In this document: one piece after another, positions 59,261 through 64,000 of the stretch | Layout: every line of letters begins with the position of its first letter | Numbering within the stretch: position 1 is the stretch's first letter | Assembly: GCA_023974075.1 (NCBI GenBank) | Contig: CM043792.1 | Span: 15,095,373 to 15,159,372 of the forward strand | Reading direction: 5' to 3' | Length of the DNA stretch: 64,000 nucleotides | DNA from: Chaenocephalus aceratus | Taxonomy: Eukaryota; Chordata; Actinopteri; Perciformes; Channichthyidae | Notes under the pieces: model-generated | Databases searched by the model: none | Told to the model about the DNA's origin: nothing | The model's input: the letters and a program-made list of their open reading frames with translations, nothing else | Made by a program: the position numbers and the translations under genes

Positions 59261-59459
59261 TCACAATGTTTATATGCAATTATGCATATATTATTATTAT
59301 TATTATTCATTTGCCAAGTACATGTGTACCTATGTATATATTTATATATAGTATTTTAATTTCCAAAAAAAGATAGTTGAAACTGCTATTGACATGTGCA
59401 GGAAATGACCCTATATCTAGTTTTCGTATATATATATATATATATAGGCATTTATTGTT

Positions 59460-60560
59460 TTCCTGCCCAAACTTTCATTTAGAATTTCCAGGTAGACAAA
59501 CACAAACGGCAAGTCCCGCAGCACCGAATCCATCAGGCACTGGAACGTTTGAGCGGCGTTCTTGAGCCCAAAAGGCATCCGCAGGAACTCGAAAAGTCCA
59601 AACGGCGTTATCACTGCTGTCTTAGGAACGTCCAGGGGATGCATGGGCACCTGGTGGTATCCGAGCACCAGGTCCACTTTAGAAAACACCAACATACCGG
59701 CCAGATGTGCTGAAAAGTCTTGAATGTGCGGCACTGGGTAGCGGTCAGGTGTCGTGGTGTTGTGGTGTCTTTGAGGCGGTGGTAATCCCGGTGGCACGGG
59801 CGCCAACCGCCGTTTGGTTTGGGAACGACGTGCAGAGGAGAGGCCCAAGGACTGTCAGACCGGCGGACGATACCCAGGCGTTCCATGGTTGAAAACTCCG
59901 CCCTCGCTACTGTAAGCTTAGAAGGGTTCAACCACCAGGCCCTGGCGTAGACTGGGGGACCTTCGGTGGTGACGTGGTGCTCCACCCCATGCTTGGTGGT
60001 GAGCGTGGAGAAGGTGGGTAGCGTCAGGTCTGGAAATTCAGCGACAGCCTGAGAAAAATGTCCGCTCCCGACAGCCCGTCATATGCCGCCTTGCCAAGTG
60101 TGCACACGAGGGAGGAAAACGTCAAGGCATCAACCAAGCGTTTATTTTTAATGTCCACCAGGAGTCCGTGAGCACATACAAAGTCTGCCCTGATGAGGGG
60201 AAAAGAGATGTCTGCCGTCACAAAATCCCAGTTGAACCGCTGTCCTCCAATACACAAACACATAGGCCTCACACCGTACGTGTGAATCGGGCCGCCATTA
60301 GCCCTAGTCAACCGCAGTCCATGTCCCCCACGAACTACGTCTTCCCTCGACGCAGGAACAACACTCCGTTGAGCTCCTGTGTCACACAGAAACAAGCTTC
60401 CTGAGACTCTGTCGCTGACGAAGAGAAGCCTGCTCGTGCCGCCAACGCTCAGGGCCACTACTGAGCGCCGGCTCCTCCGTTTCCCGGAGGCTTGTAACTG
60501 CAGGGAGCGACACACTTCTTCGCCCTGGCCCCGAACCGCTCGTGGTAAAGACACTCTCCT
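59460..60560 (-). mobile_element. Ty3/Gypsy-type retrotransposon internal fragment
   Basis: Protease and reverse transcriptase segments are present on the minus strand, without LTRs, gag, RNase H or integrase. The right end stops near 60558, where unrelated repeat sequence begins. The left end stops abruptly at the reverse transcriptase catalytic box near 59465, beside a TA repeat. Confidence 0.75.
59465..60560 (-). pseudogene. Gypsy protease and partial reverse transcriptase, frameshifted
   Basis: The upstream frame (60024-60560) has the aspartic protease active site FLCDTGAQRSVVPA. A second frame (59611-59985) has the linker into reverse transcriptase (SDSPWASPLHVVPKPNGGWR). A third (to about 59465) has RYPVPHIQDFSAHLAGM, FSKVDLVLGYHQVPMHP and FLRMPFGLKNAAQTFQ. 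The sequence breaks at VYL, before the two catalytic Asp residues of the YLDD box, and changes to unrelated residues. Two frameshifts separate the three frames. It is non-functional. Confidence 0.75.
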
Positions 60561-60990
60561 GCATACTTGCCAACCTTGAGACCTCAGAAATCGGGAGCAT
60601 TTCAAAACCACCGCGGGGGGGGGGGGGGTGCTAGTGGATCGCCGGAGCTGTATTAGCTTAACATGCTTATTGTAGTTGTAAGTGCACTGTCTTGATGGAG
60701 CATATGTGTGGGCTGGACCTGTGTCAGGAAAGGTCCAGCTGGGGGGAGTTTTGTCGATTCTTGTTCTGTTTTCTGTGACTTATCTTCCTCACCCTCTCAG
60801 ACTTTCAGTTGCGCGCGCTACTAAAGAGACACGCTACAATGGAAACCAAACAATGGTGTAGCTGTATTAAAGTCCGAGTGGAAACAGTCGTGAGTAAATC
60901 CAATTTTGTCAGAAATCGGGAGAAATGCGGGAGAAATATGACCCCGGGAGGAAACCGGGAGAGGGCGTGCGTGCGTGCGGCCTAGCATTA
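60561..60990. repeat. Unclassified repeat with G run
   Basis: CTTGCCAACCTTGAGACCTC at its start and repeated AAATCGGGAG / CGGGAGAAA words (about 60588, 60912-60960) suggest a transposon whose ends share these words. A 13-G run lies at 60615-60627. The family was not determined. Confidence 0.35.
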
Positions 60991-61270
60991 CTATACTTGT
61001 GGGGACCTAAATCTGTTTACATAGTCACGTGTGGGGACTCGCCTCCCTTATGGGGACAAAATGGAGGTCCCCATGAGGGGAATCGTTAATTTTAGGGTGA
61101 AGACTTGGTTAGGTTTAGGGTTAGGGTTAGGCATGTGTTGGTTATGGTTAAGGTTAGGATAAGTCCCCAGGAAATGCATGTAAGTCAATGTAATGTCCCC
61201 TGAAGTGATGTATACATCGTATGTGTGTGTGTGACTGTGTGTGTTTGTGTGACTGTGTTTGTGTTCGTGC
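60991..61270. repeat. Dispersed GTGGGGAC repeat with telomere-like core
   Basis: TTGTGGGGACC, TATGGGGACAAAATGGAGG and GTCCCCATGAGGGG flank a core TTTAGGGTTAGGGTTAGG (61114-61131), then TAAGTCCCCAGG and GTGT repeats. This arrangement is a known kind of dispersed fish repeat, so the TTAGGG units are internal to it and need not mark an old chromosome end. Confidence 0.55.
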
Positions 61271-62568
61271 ATGCCCTTTCGATTCTAGCGTTCACAGGGC
61301 TTTTGTGTAAAGAAGAGCGGCGAGAGTGCTTTGACTGGTGGGTGGCACTTCAGTTTCCTCACAGGAAGCGCTTACGTTGATGAATGGCAGTTTTTCCTCA
61401 GAGGAAAGAGTGGGTGACAAGAGTTTGTGTTAAATTTCACCTTGTTGGCGTGGGAGCCAAATGAACATGCAGACATATTCTGAGACCCTGGAGAATCTAA
61501 AGAAAACTCTCCCAGCTGGGCATTAAAACACATCCGACACTCACCACCTGCTGCAGATTATGCGCTGTGTTGCTGCGAGCTAATTGAGGACAACAAAGAT
61601 GTTGATGAAGATTCAGGGCCATTGCAATATTGATTGTCATGTTGTTGCTGCTGCCTGGATGGCTGAAGTTGTATAGTATACAAGTGGAGGTAATGGGAAC
61701 ATATCAGTCAGCAGAGGAGGATGTCTGCTGCTTCGATAGTTTGGTCCCTCCTCACACAAACACACTAATTTATAACCTCTCCCTCTTAGAGCTCATGGTG
61801 TTCTGAATAGTCTGGCAGAACAAATCGGTGAGGGCTTGGCTGTAAAATGACATTGCTTTTTGTTGACTTATCCTCTAGTAAGAGGAATCTTTCTTAACTT
61901 TCCATAGATTGACTCATAGAACAGCTTTGAAGTTTTCCTCTGTTTTTTTATTTCAATAGCTGCAGGAAATGATGTGTATGACCAGATGCTGTGATTGGCA
62001 TGGACAACATGACATACATTCTGTTTTGACAGATACATCTGTGTCTCAGTCCTAAAAAAAACAAAAACTTGTCCGGTTTAGAATCACTCTTGGCAGTATA
62101 ACTCTGTTAAATTATGCCTTTGAGGTTTTCATGGACAACATCAACATGTTTTGTGTTGAGATGGTTCCACATCCTAAGTGACAGAGAGGTTTACCACAGC
62201 ATAGTTACACAAATAATGTGTTTTGGAGGTTAGATATTTTTTGACCAATAACACATACCTACGTACCTGACAGCAAGAGTTGACTGAGATAGTAAGCAAC
62301 TTCAACTTATCTCCTCAAGTATTGCAAGGGCTCTTCTGTACCTGCACTTTTAAGAGGAAAAACAATGAAGTAGTCTTACTTTTTTAGAGAACTTTTTACA
62401 ACAGGGTAACTTTTGATTTGTTTGTTTTAAACAGTTGTGCAACGCTAGCTGGAACCAATCCTCCTGATTTCTCATGCAGCCATTCTCTACTCATAAATAT
62501 GCCACAACTCTGCAGTGTGAGAAACAAAACATCTCTATTGGTTCCTTGTAGTTTGCCACTCCTGTATA
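61271..62568. other. No feature recognised
   Basis: Non-coding sequence; no repeat family or exon recognised. Confidence 0.5.
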
Positions 62569-62930
62569 AAAGGAGGACATATTATGCTCATTTTCAGATT
62601 CATATTTGTGTTTTGTGCCTCTACTGTGACATGTTTGTTCCATATTTTAATGATCAAAAAGGTCTTTATTTGTCATACTGCCTGTGCTGCAGCACCTCGT
62701 TTCAGCCTAGTCTGCTCTGATTGGTTAGCAGGCCGGCCCTGTTTTATCCCACCTTGGCTCAATAAGTACAAGCAAGAGAGATAGGGATTGGGCATAGGTT
62801 GAGTAGGCTGGAAAATAAATGGAGAGAGGAAACAGAGTTTGGGAGAACAAAGCAGTGTGTCAGAGAAATATATTGTTATTTTCTGATGGTTTCCAGTGTA
62901 AAGTACAAATAAATACGCCCACACCATGGG
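62569..62930 (+). repeat. Dispersed fish repeat, + strand copy
   Basis: AAAAGGAGGACATATTATGC, TTCATATTTGTGTTTTGTGC and CTCTACTGTGACATG follow in the same order as in the minus-strand copy at 30943-31085. It continues with GTGCTGCAGCACC and CTGCTCTGATTGGTTAGC. The right boundary is uncertain. Confidence 0.55.
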
Positions 62931-64000
62931 TAAAAAAGGCCAGATTGCCAGATTTTCAAATGCTGCTTAGTGAATACTGCATCCCTTACACTGGCCTCTC
63001 TGCCTGAGAGTGTAGCTAATCCTCAAACTTCTCCAAAAAGACAAATAGACCTGCTGCCCTTTATACATCTAGAAATGGTCCTTGCCTTTATTGTAGAGAC
63101 AGAGTGAAAAAGGGGATGACACTCGGTAAATGGTCCCAGGCTGGATCGTTACCCTGCTCTTTCGCTGGGGAACCAAGCCGCAGAACAACACTCCGTTGAG
63201 TGTAATAAAAAATAAGGGATATCTGAGAGGAATTATTTTTGTTTGAGTTGTGGAATCAAACAGAAGCCAACATGGATTAATTCATTTCATTTGTAATTCA
63301 TCAGTGTAATAAAATAAGTGCCTGGAGCCAAAGTGCGTCTGGGATAGAGAGGGAGAGAAAGAAAATGAACAAATCTGTTTGCAGAAGAACTGCAACTGCT
63401 TTGGAAAAGAACTCCAATTATTTTTCCCTCTGTTGGAAATGAATGTCGATAAAGATAAAAGGCGAGCAACAACGAGTGATCTCTGAAGGGTGAGCCAAGG
63501 TGAACATTTTTGTGTGTGAGAGTGTGTGCTCATACGGTACATACAAGATGGATAAAAGCGTCTAACAAGTAACATGTAATGACAAAAGATCCCCTAACAA
63601 TGTGTTGGAATTTAAATACATAACCAGAGACTGAAAAGGAATGAAACGTGACTACAGATTGAATCCACAGCTCTGTATAAACGTCACAAATGGCGTATGT
63701 ATTGCCATCCTTTGTATTCAACGTTATATATTGCACTGTTTATTCGGCCATCCTTGTCTCATGAGACAAAGGGAAGATGGGAGAGTTGTCCTGCTGACAT
63801 AATGACTTCCTGTGTAGAGTCTCTTTCCAAGTTAAAAATATCTCTGTGATTCCAGAAAACAAAGCGAAGTGCTTCACAGTTTTCATTATGAGAAAAGAAA
63901 CACATTAGTGAGCATTAATACAGGAAGTACAATATGTGATAATTGCTCTGGTAAATCTCTCTAGTGTATGAATCTAAACGTTTGGCTCTTAAGTGGCATT
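62931..64000. other. No gene recognised; SINE tail at about 63543-63582
   Basis: TGGATAAAAGCGTCTAACAA at about 63549 matches the tail of the SINE at 250-449, on the + strand. Otherwise nothing is identified up to the window end. Confidence 0.5.

Overview
The window is vertebrate nuclear DNA, almost certainly from a teleost fish. It contains an intron-rich stat3 gene, with small exons and GT-AG junctions. The rest is AT-rich and full of typical fish repeats: L2-type LINEs, Tc1, hAT, Harbinger-like and foldback DNA transposons, a tRNA-derived SINE, and long microsatellites. No bacterial, organellar or viral gene and no CRISPR array was found.

Layout: 1-2509 is upstream flank or intron of stat3, with a SINE at its start. 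2510-14590 is stat3 (+ strand): 23 coding exons, a TGA stop at 13493 and a poly(A) signal at 14563. Every domain of a STAT3 transcription factor is recognisable, but seven small indels break the frame. With those seven indels accounted for, the exon lengths sum to 2355 bases (785 codons including the stop). All splice sites are intact, so sequence or assembly error is more likely than a dead gene. One stat3 intron (8088-10676) carries a large foldback transposon that codes for a broken nuclease-like protein.

14590-17300 holds the 3' flank, a 188-bp GT repeat and a 109-bp TTC repeat. Around 17326-17494 is a TATA-less promoter-like block with a possible untranslated first exon and a good splice donor. 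It would start a second + strand gene whose coding exons are not in the window. From 17.5 to 64 kb I see no convincing host coding exon. The main features there are: an inverted-repeat element at 21077, LINE remnants at 21.4, 25 and 58.6 kb, a 4-kb L2 LINE (26937-30942, minus), a THAP-bearing element (34.3-36.2 kb), a MADF-bearing palindromic element (39.0-39.7 kb), a nest of transposons inside transposons (44.97-54.39 kb) and a Gypsy-type fragment (59.46-60.56 kb).

How it fits together: Stat3 is the only identifiable working host gene. It transduces cytokine signals (JAK phosphorylation of the tail Tyr, SH2-mediated dimerisation, DNA binding). Everything else identifiable is mobile DNA or its debris. 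No clearly new biological system was found. The best leads are the nuclease-plus-cysteine-cluster foldback transposon in the stat3 intron, the tandem donor next to the Stat3 phosphotyrosine, and the nested transposon block.
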